Position numbers and translations under genes: made by a program. From Niabella soli DSM 19437 (GTDB lineage: Bacteria; Bacteroidota; Bacteroidia; Chitinophagales; Chitinophagaceae), in NCBI RefSeq assembly GCF_000243115.2, contig NZ_CP007035.1:1674001-1738000 (forward strand): a stretch of DNA of 64,000 nucleotides, written 5' to 3'. The notes under the pieces were generated by a model that saw only the letters and a list, made by a program, of their open reading frames with translations, had not been told where the DNA came from and did no database searches. Positions 27,162 through 35,449 of the stretch are shown here, one piece after another. Every line of letters starts with the position of its first letter. The first letter of the stretch is position 1.

Positions 27162-28066
27162 TGCTATTTACAATGATTGAAATTGCCTGTGAACATAAAA
27201 CACAATTAGGAGAAGGCCCTGTATGGGATGAACAAAAAAATATCCTTTATTGGGTAGACATTGCAAAGGGTATTATCCACGAGCTGAACGTTCTAAGCGG
27301 GAAGCACGCTTCATACACTATCGGGCAGCTTACGGGGGCGATCGCATTATGCAATAACAATGACCTGCTGGTAGCGGCACAAAAGGGCCCGGGTATTTTC
27401 AATACTCATAAACATTCTTTTATTCAACAGCCTCCGCCCTACCCGGCAACAACAGCAAATCGTTTTAACGATGGCAAATGCGATGCTGCAGGCCGTTTCT
27501 GGCTGGGAACAATGGCGCTGGATGAAAAAAAAGCGGCTGGCAGTCTTTTCTGCATGACTGAAGATTTTACCTTCAGGAAAATGCTTCCCCACCTGACTAT
27601 TCCCAATGGTATGGCATGGACGAGCGACAATAAAATCTTTTATTTTATCGACACTCCTGCTTTTGCTGTGATGGCCTATGATTTCGATTTAGCCACCGCA
27701 CAAATCTCCAATCCCCGCAAAGTGATCACCATAAAAGAAAAGGAAGGAGCCCCAGATGGCATGACGATCGACAAGGAAGGGATGTTATGGATCGCTCATT
27801 GGGACGGGTGGCAGGTTACGCGTTGGGATCCCGAAACCGGCGCACAACTATTGTCGGTACGGCTCCCCGTTGCCCGCGTCACTTCCTGCACTTTTGGAGG
27901 ACCTGCCTTATCCGATCTTTATATTACCACCGCCTGCGACCGGCTCAACCCCGATCAATACAACGCGCAGCCCCATGCCGGGGCCTTATTCGTGTGGAGT
28001 AATTCGGGGTTTACGGGAATGCCCGCAAACCGGTTTCAAACAAAACATGTTCTGCCGGCCATCTGA
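27161..28066 (+). CDS. SMP-30/gluconolactonase/LRE family protein
   Basis: Metal-dependent lactonase of the six-bladed propeller type, expected to open the aldonolactone made by the SDR. The 301 residues carry the metal ligands in LGEGPVWD (Glu), ANRFNDGKCDAAGRFWLGTM (Asn), IPNGMAWTSD (Asn) and GAPDGMTIDKEGMLWIAHWDG (Asp), the SMP-30 pattern. The ATG at 27161 overlaps the SDR stop; a second ATG at 27173 is also plausible. With the SDR and dehydratase it forms three steps of a non-phosphorylating sugar oxidation route. The aldolase and terminal dehydrogenase are absent here. Confidence 0.88.
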   Translation: MLFTMIEIACEHKTQLGEGPVWDEQKNILYWVDIAKGIIHELNVLSGKHASYTIGQLTGAIALCNNNDLLVAAQKGPGIFNTHKHSFIQQPPPYPATTANRFNDGKCDAAGRFWLGTMALDEKKAAGSLFCMTEDFTFRKMLPHLTIPNGMAWTSDNKIFYFIDTPAFAVMAYDFDLATAQISNPRKVITIKEKEGAPDGMTIDKEGMLWIAHWDGWQVTRWDPETGAQLLSVRLPVARVTSCTFGGPALSDLYITTACDRLNPDQYNAQPHAGALFVWSNSGFTGMPANRFQTKHVLPAI

Positions 28067-28527
28067 TATAAAAGGGGTTTCTGGTTAAAGCGGCACTTCT
28101 ATGCAGCATTCGGGGAATGTTAATAATAAAAAAATGGACATACTTGTTATTGGTATAGAGCATATCCATTGTAATCAAACCCGTAAAAAACCGTCTCAGA
28201 AGCACGTTGGTGGCTCATGTTCAACTAGCAACGGCACGATTGCACATCAAAATAGTGATATTGTCTTTTAGGGCATCAACAGCATCAGCAATTTCGAAGC
28301 TGCAAAAATAACCAATTTATTTCATAACTCAACAACCAGTGAGTTATGACTGTGCTTTTGAAGGCCGCTACTAAACAAAACCGAATCAACAGGCTGTTAC
28401 CCGGTAAAAAAATCAAACTTAAACCCTTTGAATTCATAAAAATACAATTGAACTCCAAAAGATTTTTAATTCTTCTAAAAATGTCAAATTTAAAAAACAA
28501 TGATCTTTGCCTGGTATTTGAAAAGAC
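28067..28527. other. Gene-free spacer upstream of the TetR gene
   Basis: About 460 AT-rich bases. I see no credible gene; a 61-codon frame at 28346-28531 is lysine-rich and has no family features. The only structure of note is the inverted repeat cataactc / gagttatg at 28323-28348. Confidence 0.5.
28323..28348. promoter_or_regulatory. Inverted repeat, possible operator of the TetR regulator
   Basis: cataactc (28323-28330) and gagttatg (28341-28348) are perfect 8-base arms separated by 10 bases. The site is 180 bases before the TetR-family gene. TetR operators are usually palindromes of about this overall span, so autoregulation is possible. Confidence 0.35.
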
Positions 28528-29199
28528 ATGAAAACGAGGAAAATTCAGGGACCGATAAGGGATAAGCAAAAAACCATGCAAAAGTTGCTACAGGCAGTGG
28601 GAGCTATTTTAAAGAGCGAAGGACATAAAGGACTAAAAGTGAGTAAGATAGCGGACCGGGCAAAAGTAGATAAAAAACTGATTTACAATTATTTTGGAAG
28701 CCTCAACGGATTGATCGACTGCTATCTCAAGGAGCACGATTTTTGGAAACGCACCGATCATGTTTTGAAGGCTAACCCCATCACGGATGTTACCCCCGGG
28801 CTGATGAGCGGTATCTTTAAAAACCAGTTTGATTTTTTAGAGCGTTCGAATGAAATGCAGAACATCATTCTTTGGGAGCTGAGTGAATACAACCGGCAGC
28901 TTTCCGAATTGGTGGATGAGCGGGAACGCTTTGGGGAAGGTATCTTTCAACTTTCGGATAAATATTTTGCCGGCACACCGGTGAATTTCCGTGCGGTTAA
29001 CGCATTACTCGTCGCAGCGGTGTATTATATTGTGTTGCATAAGCGGTACAATAAAAACACGTTCTGCAGTATTGATGTAACTACTCATGAAGGAAAAGAT
29101 CAAATTCTTAATGCGATTGACCAAATCATCAACTGGTGTTATACGGAGGCAGCAAAATCAAAAAAGGCAACCGGAAAAAAAATTAATCCGGCGTCGTAA
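28528..29199 (+). CDS. TetR/AcrR family transcriptional regulator
   Basis: A 223-residue repressor-type regulator. The N-terminal helix-turn-helix lies at about residues 15-60: LLQAVGAILKSEGHKGLKVSKIADRAKVDKKLIYNYFG, with the family's AxxxxVxxxxIYxYF pattern. The C-terminal ligand and dimer domain is helical and not assignable to a ligand. Its 3' end overlaps the convergent binding-protein gene by 17 bases. Likely targets are itself or the neighbouring minus-strand genes, but this is inference. Confidence 0.85.
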   Translation: MKTRKIQGPIRDKQKTMQKLLQAVGAILKSEGHKGLKVSKIADRAKVDKKLIYNYFGSLNGLIDCYLKEHDFWKRTDHVLKANPITDVTPGLMSGIFKNQFDFLERSNEMQNIILWELSEYNRQLSELVDERERFGEGIFQLSDKYFAGTPVNFRAVNALLVAAVYYIVLHKRYNKNTFCSIDVTTHEGKDQILNAIDQIINWCYTEAAKSKKATGKKINPAS

Positions 29200-30097
29200 A
29201 GCCGTATTTATGGTACACCGCTTTTGCGTCGGCAGTTTTTAGAAAATCAATAAAGTCTTTTGCAGCCTGTTTATGCGGTGCATTCTTTAATATGCCTGCC
29301 ATATAGGTTGCTGTTATGTTCTCTTTATCGGGGATCGCAACCAATGCAATGGGATGATCGATCAACTGCTGATAATACGCTTCAGAATACCAGACCGGTC
29401 CTGCATCGCATTTTTGATAAAGGATCCATAAAGGTGTTTGACGGTGATGGATCTGCGTTAACAGGGTCGTTCCTTTGCTTACCTTCTCCTTCATGATCGC
29501 ATTTTCCAGGGCTGCGCCGCCCGCTTTAACATAGGCCGCCACAATACGCTTTCCAATACCTTCAAATTCAGGATTGGGCATTGCTACTTTAACATCGCTC
29601 CTTGCCAGATCTTTTAAGCCTGCAACCCGTTTCGGGTTTCCCTTTGGTACCATTATGGCTAGTTTATTATACGCATACGCTATGGTGTCGGAAAAAGCAT
29701 TGGCCATTTGATCAATCCTTGTTTTGCCGGCCGTGTAAATATCCGGCTTTAGGGTTATCCTCATATTACCTACCGTTAAAGAGCCGCCTTCCACCTGCTT
29801 TGCAAGGATTCCGGGGGGAAGCGTTTCCGCAAATATCCGGGTATACTGCGGATGCTTTTTTTTAAATGCCGCCAGCAGCTCATCAATACACATAAATTGA
29901 TTGCCCGCAAAAAACAATACTAATTGCGGATCATTAATATCTCCGTACAGGTCCGGCACATTATCGATGCCGGGTACGGTAAATAGTACGTTGCTTTCGG
30001 GTGGCTTGTTCCAGGGCGGATCAAAGCGATGTTCCTGTGCGTTCAGGTCAACCAGGAAATTAAAACTCAATAACAACAGGATCAGGATTCTTTTCAT
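29183..30097 (-). CDS. Periplasmic substrate-binding protein, ModA-like
   Basis: A 304-residue exported protein with a signal peptide (ILILLLLSFNFLVDLNA, cleavage near AQ). The body follows the type II binding-protein pattern of ModA and sulfate binders: LVLFFAGNQFMCIDELLAAFKKKHP, a segment AYNKLAIMVPKGNPKRVAGLKDLARSDVKVAMPNPE, and a C-terminal DFIDFLKTADAKAVYHKYGF. No ABC permease or ATPase follows; instead a DsrE-family gene and a TsdA-like cytochrome gene come on the same strand upstream. It may bind an oxyanion for a redox system rather than for import. Ligand unknown. Confidence 0.75.
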   Translation of the reverse strand: MKRILILLLLSFNFLVDLNAQEHRFDPPWNKPPESNVLFTVPGIDNVPDLYGDINDPQLVLFFAGNQFMCIDELLAAFKKKHPQYTRIFAETLPPGILAKQVEGGSLTVGNMRITLKPDIYTAGKTRIDQMANAFSDTIAYAYNKLAIMVPKGNPKRVAGLKDLARSDVKVAMPNPEFEGIGKRIVAAYVKAGGAALENAIMKEKVSKGTTLLTQIHHRQTPLWILYQKCDAGPVWYSEAYYQQLIDHPIALVAIPDKENITATYMAGILKNAPHKQAAKDFIDFLKTADAKAVYHKYGFTTPD

Positions 30098-30149
30098 TTG
30101 TTTGTTTTTAAATGCAGCGCCGTTCTGAGACCGGCTGGAACATATTTGA

Positions 30150-30169
30150 TTAGCGCCGGATGGCGCTAA
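30150..30169. repeat. Short GC-rich hairpin between binding-protein and DsrE genes
   Basis: ttagcgcc (30150-30157) and ggcgctaa (30162-30169) are perfect arms around a four-base loop ggat. It is flanked by near-direct copies gccgttctga and cggttctgaa. Resembles the ggcgct-gta-agcgcc hairpin near 40670. Its position downstream of the DsrE gene suggests a terminator or a REP-like element. Confidence 0.5.
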
Positions 30170-30242
30170 AGCGGCGGTTCTGAAACGATTAGCAAACAGG
30201 AGCTTCCCGCCTTCACGTCTTCCCGGCTTCCATTGTCGTGCC

Positions 30243-30707
30243 TCAGGGCTTTATAACCGCCCATCCTTCTGCCTGACGGAGGATCAGTTCCCCGTTGCCG
30301 CTGGGCACTACCCCTATAAACGGATAGATCTGGGCTCTTTCAATTTTCCGCTCATGCAATGTATTGGCGCATTGCGCAACGATAACGCCGCGCTCCACCA
30401 GGCTTTTTAATGCGGCCTCATATTTACTCCCTTTAATGTAGGCATCGGTTCCGCCGCTAAACGCGATCAGCTCTGCCTGCAACTTCCCTTTCAGCCTTGG
30501 ATCTTCCAGGGCATTATTAAGATTCCGCAGTACTTTTTCAATGATCTTGGGATCGCCGTTATCCATTTGATAAATCACATGGTATACTTTCTTTGTTGCC
30601 TGCGCGCCGGTGACGGCGCTGTTTTTCTTCTCTATCGGGGTCAGCCCCTGTGCAGTAACAGCCATAGCCAAGCTAATTGTAAAAGCAAGCAGTAAAATTT
30701 TCTTCAT
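30243..30707 (-). CDS. DsrE family protein
   Basis: A 154-residue exported protein with a signal peptide (LLLAFTISLAMAVTAQG). The DsrE/DsrF-like fold is shown by YHVIYQMDNGDPKIIEKVLRNLNNAL, AELIAFSGGTDAYI and LVERGVIVAQCANTLHERKI, where the single conserved cysteine of VAQCANTL sits at the place of the active cysteine of sulfur-carrier DsrE proteins. The final IGVVPSGNGELILRQAEGWAVIKP is standard. Between a binding-protein gene and a thiosulfate dehydrogenase-like cytochrome gene, a role in periplasmic sulfur transfer is inferred. Confidence 0.83.
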   Translation of the reverse strand: MKKILLLAFTISLAMAVTAQGLTPIEKKNSAVTGAQATKKVYHVIYQMDNGDPKIIEKVLRNLNNALEDPRLKGKLQAELIAFSGGTDAYIKGSKYEAALKSLVERGVIVAQCANTLHERKIERAQIYPFIGVVPSGNGELILRQAEGWAVIKP

Positions 30708-30797
30708 TGTATTTAATTTAAAAGTTTATGACAAACGCCGTTTAAATTTTGCAAAAAATGCTAAGCAACTGTAATCAAAAAACCGCATCAACGTTTT

Positions 30798-31799
30798 TTA
30801 TTTATGCGGCACAGCAGCCTGCGCCAATTGTATCGGTCCATAAGGCCCATACTTGTGCTGATGCTCCGAAAAACTATCAACATAAGGACCATAGGGCATA
30901 TCTACCGGCTTCTTACTTAAAACAGGCCAGTCGGCGCTTTGATCAAACTTCGGCCTTGGCTGGCTGTTAATAAAAGCCGCCACATCCCAGGCCTCCGCAT
31001 CTGATAATTGCGGACTTTGATACGTGGTGCCCAGCGGCATATTATTTTTCACAAACCCGGCCATGCTCCCGATCCGGAATAAACCCGCGCCGTCATTAAA
31101 ACTGTTTTGGCCCCATAGCGGCGGATATACAAAACCCGTTTCATCGGCAGTGCGCGCGCCCGCCCCGTCTGCTCCATGACAGCGCGCGCAATTAGCCTCA
31201 TAAACAATGCGCCCTTTCAGGGGATCGGCCGCGCGATCCATTGGCTTCAGTTTTGCAAGAGAGGTACCTTTATAGATCTTTCCTTTGGGCACCCCTTCCC
31301 CCACCCATTTTATATAGGCATAAATGGCCTGCATTTCGGAAGAAGATTTATCCAGCGGTTTGCCATTCAGGCTTCTTTCAAAACAGTCATTGATCCGCAT
31401 ATAAATATCCTGTATCCCGTTATTACGTCCGCGGTAAAGCGGGTAGGTAGAAAAAACTTTGCCAAAGTTATTTCCAAAAGGAACGATCCCGCCATTCAGG
31501 TGGCAGTTCTGGCAGTTCATTCCATTGCTGATGGCAGCCACGGTCCCTTTGGGACCCAGGTAATGAGACGTGTTAGCAATTAACTGATAGCCGTAGGCAA
31601 TTTCTTTTCCGGTTGCGGTATAATCGGGGATCTGATAATGATTCCATCCCCACCAGATGGTATCCTTAGCTGTTGGCAGCCCGCCGGCAACTGTCTTGTG
31701 TTGCTCCTCTTTTTTATCATTGCCTTTACACCCGTTCTCAAACAATACAATGACTGCCAGGGATGTGAAAATTAAAGCCGGAACCAGGAATACTCGCAT
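30798..31799 (-). CDS. Dihaem cytochrome c, TsdA (thiosulfate dehydrogenase)-like
   Basis: A 333-residue exported cytochrome with two haem motifs. The first is NCQNCHLNGG (CxxCH) at about residue 100, followed by STYPLYRGRNN and RINDCFERSLNGKPL, the pattern of TsdA thiosulfate dehydrogenases, which join two thiosulfates to tetrathionate. The second is CARCHGADGAG. The N-terminus MRVFLVPALIFTSLAVIVLFENGC looks like a lipoprotein signal with the cysteine at 24, so it may be membrane-anchored. The ATG at 31799 is preferred over 31832. It belongs with the downstream DsrE and binding-protein genes. Substrate is inferred from family only. Confidence 0.78.
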   Translation of the reverse strand: MRVFLVPALIFTSLAVIVLFENGCKGNDKKEEQHKTVAGGLPTAKDTIWWGWNHYQIPDYTATGKEIAYGYQLIANTSHYLGPKGTVAAISNGMNCQNCHLNGGIVPFGNNFGKVFSTYPLYRGRNNGIQDIYMRINDCFERSLNGKPLDKSSSEMQAIYAYIKWVGEGVPKGKIYKGTSLAKLKPMDRAADPLKGRIVYEANCARCHGADGAGARTADETGFVYPPLWGQNSFNDGAGLFRIGSMAGFVKNNMPLGTTYQSPQLSDAEAWDVAAFINSQPRPKFDQSADWPVLSKKPVDMPYGPYVDSFSEHQHKYGPYGPIQLAQAAVPHK

Positions 31800-31819
31800 C
31801 TTGTTTTTTATTTCTATCA

Positions 31820-31827
31820 CAAATCTA
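31820..31827 (-). promoter_or_regulatory. -7 element for the TsdA-like gene
   Basis: On the minus strand this reads TAGATTTG, fitting TAnnTTTG, 20 bases before the ATG at 31799. This placement also favours 31799 over 31832 as the start, since the latter would lie upstream of the box. No clear -33 box. Confidence 0.45.
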
Positions 31828-31931
31828 CGCACAAAACTATCGTTTAAGTTATCAAGAAAAGCAATTGGCTATAACTTCAGGTTATCGCAATTTTCTATAA
31901 TATTCCTTGTCAAAAAGGGTGCTCATTCGTT

Positions 31932-32813
31932 TTATCCTTCCTGTTCCAGTTGTGCTTTATATTGCTGAACATTGGCTTTCACTGCATCGCCGACCGCCGG
32001 ATATTCAATATCCTTATATTTTTTCAGGGTTTCCAGCAGGATATGGGCCACCAGATACCGGCAAATATCTTTATCATCTGCAGGTAATGCATACCAGGGC
32101 GCCCTGTCGGTACTGGTATGTTTTATGGCTTCTTCGTAGCAATGCATATAGTCATCCCACCGTTCCCGTTCAGCCAGATCACCCACTGAAAATTTCCATT
32201 GATGTTTTCCTTTCTCCAGGCGCCGGAGTAAACGATCTCTCTGTTCCTTTTTACTCAGGTGCAAGAAGAATTTAAACAGGATCGTGCCATTGTCCACCAT
32301 GTGTTGCTCAAAATTATTGATCTGCTCAAAACGTTTTTTCCAGAAATTCTTTGGCAGATCGGCTACTGCAGTTATCCCAGGCATCCGTTCATTTAATAAA
32401 TATTCCGGGTGCACACGTGTTACCAATACATTCTCATAATGCGTGCGGTTGAATACACCGAACTTTCCTTTCTCCGGCAATGCAATGGCATGCCTCCATA
32501 AATAGTTGTGCTGCAGTTCCAGGGTAGTAGGCGTCTTAAAACTGTTCACGACCACGCCCCGGACGTTAAATTCCTTAAACACTTCCCTAACCAGGCTGTC
32601 TTTACCCGCCGCATCCATCCCCTGTAAACAAACCAGCACTGCATATTTGTTATGCGCATACATTTTATCCTGCAGGGCGCTTAGCTCAACACGTATTTTT
32701 TTTAGCCGGCTCTTTGCTTCTTCCGGGCTTATTTCATCCCCGATGCTGGTTGGATAGTTATCAAGCTTAAAATCCTTCCGGGCGGCAAATAACTTTTTTG
32801 CGTTTTTTTTCAT
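31932..32813 (-). CDS. Polyphosphate kinase 2 family protein
   Basis: Transfers phosphate between polyphosphate and nucleotides (NDP or NMP) in the cytoplasm. The 293 residues show the Walker A motif CLQGMDAAGKDSLV, the PPK2 motif FNRTHYENVLVTRVHPE (Walker B-like), and the lid region ERERWDDYMHCYEEAI, then WYALPADDK. One PPK2 domain is present, as in class I and III enzymes; the class cannot be settled here. Start chosen at the ATG at 32813 (MKKNAKKLFAARKDF), discarding 33 upstream residues. Neighbouring genes do not point to a pathway. Confidence 0.92.
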   Translation of the reverse strand: MKKNAKKLFAARKDFKLDNYPTSIGDEISPEEAKSRLKKIRVELSALQDKMYAHNKYAVLVCLQGMDAAGKDSLVREVFKEFNVRGVVVNSFKTPTTLELQHNYLWRHAIALPEKGKFGVFNRTHYENVLVTRVHPEYLLNERMPGITAVADLPKNFWKKRFEQINNFEQHMVDNGTILFKFFLHLSKKEQRDRLLRRLEKGKHQWKFSVGDLAERERWDDYMHCYEEAIKHTSTDRAPWYALPADDKDICRYLVAHILLETLKKYKDIEYPAVGDAVKANVQQYKAQLEQEG

Positions 32814-32929
32814 AAAGCGATCATTGATGATGGTTGAAGATAAAAAATATTTGTTAAGTTGCACGCAACGATACAAAGACTTTCCCGCGGCGATGCAGTG
32901 ATGCAGCGGCACGCGCGCAAATACATTAA

Positions 32930-32975
32930 GGGTTTAAACTCTGTGAAAATCCGCGGAATCTGTGAGAAAAAAATG
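32930..32975. repeat. Short ctctgtgaaaatccgcggaatctgtgag-type spacer repeat
   Basis: The gap between PPK2 and EamA genes carries two copies of a ctgtgaa/ctgtgag word around a ccgcgg centre, a sequence type related to the cacagag repeats of this genome. No gene is supported here. Confidence 0.35.
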
Positions 32976-33002
32976 TGTGCGCTCTTTAAGTAAACAAAAC
33001 TA

Positions 33003-33896
33003 TTATGCTTCCACAGCATCCGCCGTCTTCCTGTTATTCCGCTTTAATAAAACGGCGTGCAAAACAAGCGTAAGACTTATGATGGTAAAGCCGAGGTAGA
33101 AACCCTGGTTTAAGGTTTTGTTTTCCTTGAGAATTACAAAGGCCATTAATATGCCATAAAGCGGCTCCAGGTTATACGATAAACTTACGGTAAAAGCAGA
33201 CAGTTTTTTTAGCGCATTCATCGAAAACTGGAAGGCGATTACTGAACAGAACCAGGCCAATACCAGCAGCCATAAAAAATCAGTCAGCGACGGAAGCAGG
33301 GTAGCCACCGGAAAAACCTTCAGGTAAAACGGCATAATGGCAGACAAAGTGATCAATCCCCCCGTCATTTGCCAGGTTAATACCGTTTGCATATTGGTAC
33401 GTTTCATCGAAAATTTGAGAAGAATGGGAAAAAGCGCCGCAAAAAAAGATGAAATAAAACCCAGTATAATTCCCAGTTTGAACCGTGCATCAAAATGAAA
33501 AATGAGGTAGATCCCGAACACAGAGCATATTCCCAGTAATAATTCTTCCTTTTTTATCGGCTGACGCGTGAGCAATGGCTCAAGAATGGCGGAAAAGAAA
33601 CCGACGGCAGACAGGCAGACCAGGCCGATCGATACATTCCCATACTTAATAGAGGCGTAAAAGAGCACCCAATGGAGCGCAGAAACAAAACCGATCCCCC
33701 CGATCTTTAACGCCTCTTTTACAGGAATTTTTTCCAGTTTTCCGGTTACGCTCATCAGCACCCACAAGGTAACCGCGGTAATAAGCAGGCGGTACCAGAC
33801 CAAAAGGCCGGCATTCAACGAAATGAGCTCTCCCAGGATGCCCGTAAACCCCGCCAGTAAAACCGCTATATGTAGTTGTAAAAATGCTTTTTTCAT
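33003..33896 (-). CDS. EamA/DMT family transporter
   Basis: A 297-residue inner-membrane protein with ten hydrophobic segments in two EamA repeats, the layout of drug/metabolite exporters such as RhaT, YdcZ and YddG relatives. The first repeat starts LQLHIAVLLAGFTGILGE and contains ALHWVLFYASIKYGNVSIGLV; the second contains WLLVLAWFCSVIAFQFSMNALKKLSAF and VSLSYNLEPLYGILMAFVILKENK, both typical. The substrate cannot be inferred. It diverges from the arginine deiminase-like gene. Confidence 0.88.
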   Translation of the reverse strand: MKKAFLQLHIAVLLAGFTGILGELISLNAGLLVWYRLLITAVTLWVLMSVTGKLEKIPVKEALKIGGIGFVSALHWVLFYASIKYGNVSIGLVCLSAVGFFSAILEPLLTRQPIKKEELLLGICSVFGIYLIFHFDARFKLGIILGFISSFFAALFPILLKFSMKRTNMQTVLTWQMTGGLITLSAIMPFYLKVFPVATLLPSLTDFLWLLVLAWFCSVIAFQFSMNALKKLSAFTVSLSYNLEPLYGILMAFVILKENKTLNQGFYLGFTIISLTLVLHAVLLKRNNRKTADAVEA

Positions 33897-33921
33897 CCGG
33901 AGCGCAAGCTAATTAATTTAC

Positions 33922-33953
33922 TTTGCCGGCAAGCATTCATTCCTGTATTTTTG
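33922..33953 (+). promoter_or_regulatory. Promoter of the deiminase gene, TTTG-N20-TATTTTTG
   Basis: TTTG at 33922-33925 and TATTTTTG at 33946-33953, with a 20-base spacer, fully match the Bacteroidota promoter. The -7 box ends 41 bases before the ATG at 33995. It should drive both the deiminase gene and ctlX. Confidence 0.7.
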
Positions 33954-33994
33954 TCAATAACAAGCGTTAGCAACTTACAATAAAAAAAATATTG

Positions 33995-35425
33995 ATGAAA
34001 ATAAAAGTGAGTTCGGAGATCGGGTTATTGAAAAAAGTATTGGTGCACAGCCCGGACAGTGGCATTGGCAAAGTGATTCCCTCAAAAGCTCAGGACTGGC
34101 TTTTTGAAGATATTGTGCACCTGGATACCATACGGAGAAAAGAGTACGATTATTATACCAAGCTCCTGCTGTACTTTTTAGATCCTTTGTTGATCAAAGG
34201 GAAATTAAAAACGGTTGACGCGCCAAAGAACAATTATGATTTTTTTAAACCTGGTAAAAAGGGCTTTCATAATTCTCAAAACGTTATAGAGATACAGGTG
34301 CTGCTATCGGATATTCTCAAGGACAGCGCCATCAAACAAAAGCTGGTCGCCTCCGTATGCGCTATTGAGAACTGCTCCTATAAAACCCAGGAGGTCTTAT
34401 TGAAACAAGACGCGGAAGAGCTTGCAAAAATATTTATCAGTGGAACGGGGAATAACCTGGATATGTTATTCCCCCCCGTTCCCAATTTTATTTTTACAAG
34501 AGACATTGGGATTGTGATCAACGACCACATTTTACTGAACAAGCCGGCCAAAAAAGCCCGGCTACGCGAAGCCTTGCTGATGAAATATATTTTCTTTACC
34601 CATCCCTTATTTAAGGGGTATAAAGACAAGATCATTGAATTGGCCGATAGCCCGTACCATTTCCTGCTTCCCGTAGATGCAGACGAGTATAATGTTACCC
34701 TGGAAGGAGGTGACGTTATGGTAGTAAGCAGCAACCATGTTATCATAGGTATTAGTGAACGCACCAGCATGGCCGCGGCGCACCAGGTAGCTACCCAGCT
34801 TTTCAAAAAGAACATTGTTACAAAAGTTTCACTGGTGCAGATCCCCCGGAAAAGAGAATACATGCATATAGACACGATCTTTACGCAAATAAAAAAAGAC
34901 ATCTGGGTGATGCTCGGTTCTTTTTCAAAAAAGCGCACAAAGGCTGCATTGGGCGATGCCATTCTTAAAGCCATTGAAGAGCAGCAACCGGGAACGGCGA
35001 CCAGCATTATACAATTTAGAAAAAATGATATAACGAAACCCGTCTATTTCGACAGCCTGGAAGACCTGCTGGTTGATATCAGTAAAAAAGACCTGAAGGT
35101 AAAAGGGAAAGTAAAGATCATTCATTCCGGAAATGATGAATTCCCCTTCGACCTGCGGGAGCAGTGGACCGATAGCTGCAACCTGCTGGCGCTAAAGGAC
35201 GGTGTGGTTGTGGGTTACGACAGAAATGATAAAACCCTGGAAGCCTTCCGTAAAGAGGGTTTCAGCATTATTGACGTAAAAGAATTGTTACCGCAACTGG
35301 AAAACGGCACCCAAACAACCAACACGCTGAAAAATGTATTTATCACGATCCCCTCGGCAGAATTGTCGAGAGCCAGGGGGGGCTTCCATTGCATGAGCAT
35401 GCCCCTGCTCCGCGACGACAACTAA
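33995..35425 (+). CDS. Arginine deiminase family protein
   Basis: A 476-residue member of the guanidino-modifying enzyme fold. The active-site elements are visible: FTRD (Asp) in NFIFTRDIG, LEGGDVMV (Glu-Gly-Gly-Asp), the histidine in EYMHIDTIFTQ, and the nucleophile cysteine in RGGFHCMSMPLLR at the very C-terminus. True arginine deiminases hydrolyse arginine to citrulline and ammonia. This protein is longer than ArcA (about 410) and diverged at the N-terminus, so the substrate is not certain. The gene starts at 33995 or 33992 (ATGATG). It is followed after 24 bases by citrulline hydrolase ctlX, which supports arginine or a derivative as substrate. Confidence 0.85.
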   Translation: MKIKVSSEIGLLKKVLVHSPDSGIGKVIPSKAQDWLFEDIVHLDTIRRKEYDYYTKLLLYFLDPLLIKGKLKTVDAPKNNYDFFKPGKKGFHNSQNVIEIQVLLSDILKDSAIKQKLVASVCAIENCSYKTQEVLLKQDAEELAKIFISGTGNNLDMLFPPVPNFIFTRDIGIVINDHILLNKPAKKARLREALLMKYIFFTHPLFKGYKDKIIELADSPYHFLLPVDADEYNVTLEGGDVMVVSSNHVIIGISERTSMAAAHQVATQLFKKNIVTKVSLVQIPRKREYMHIDTIFTQIKKDIWVMLGSFSKKRTKAALGDAILKAIEEQQPGTATSIIQFRKNDITKPVYFDSLEDLLVDISKKDLKVKGKVKIIHSGNDEFPFDLREQWTDSCNLLALKDGVVVGYDRNDKTLEAFRKEGFSIIDVKELLPQLENGTQTTNTLKNVFITIPSAELSRARGGFHCMSMPLLRDDN

Positions 35426-35449
35426 TTACCAGCAATAACAGAAAACCAA

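Noticed and set aside
28346-28531. 61-codon lysine-rich frame before the TetR gene
   Set aside because: AT-rich composition alone explains it; there is no homologous pattern, and it overlaps the TetR start.
34378-35007. 209-codon antisense frame inside the deiminase gene
   Set aside because: The sense frame carries all catalytic motifs; the antisense reading is serine-rich shadow sequence.
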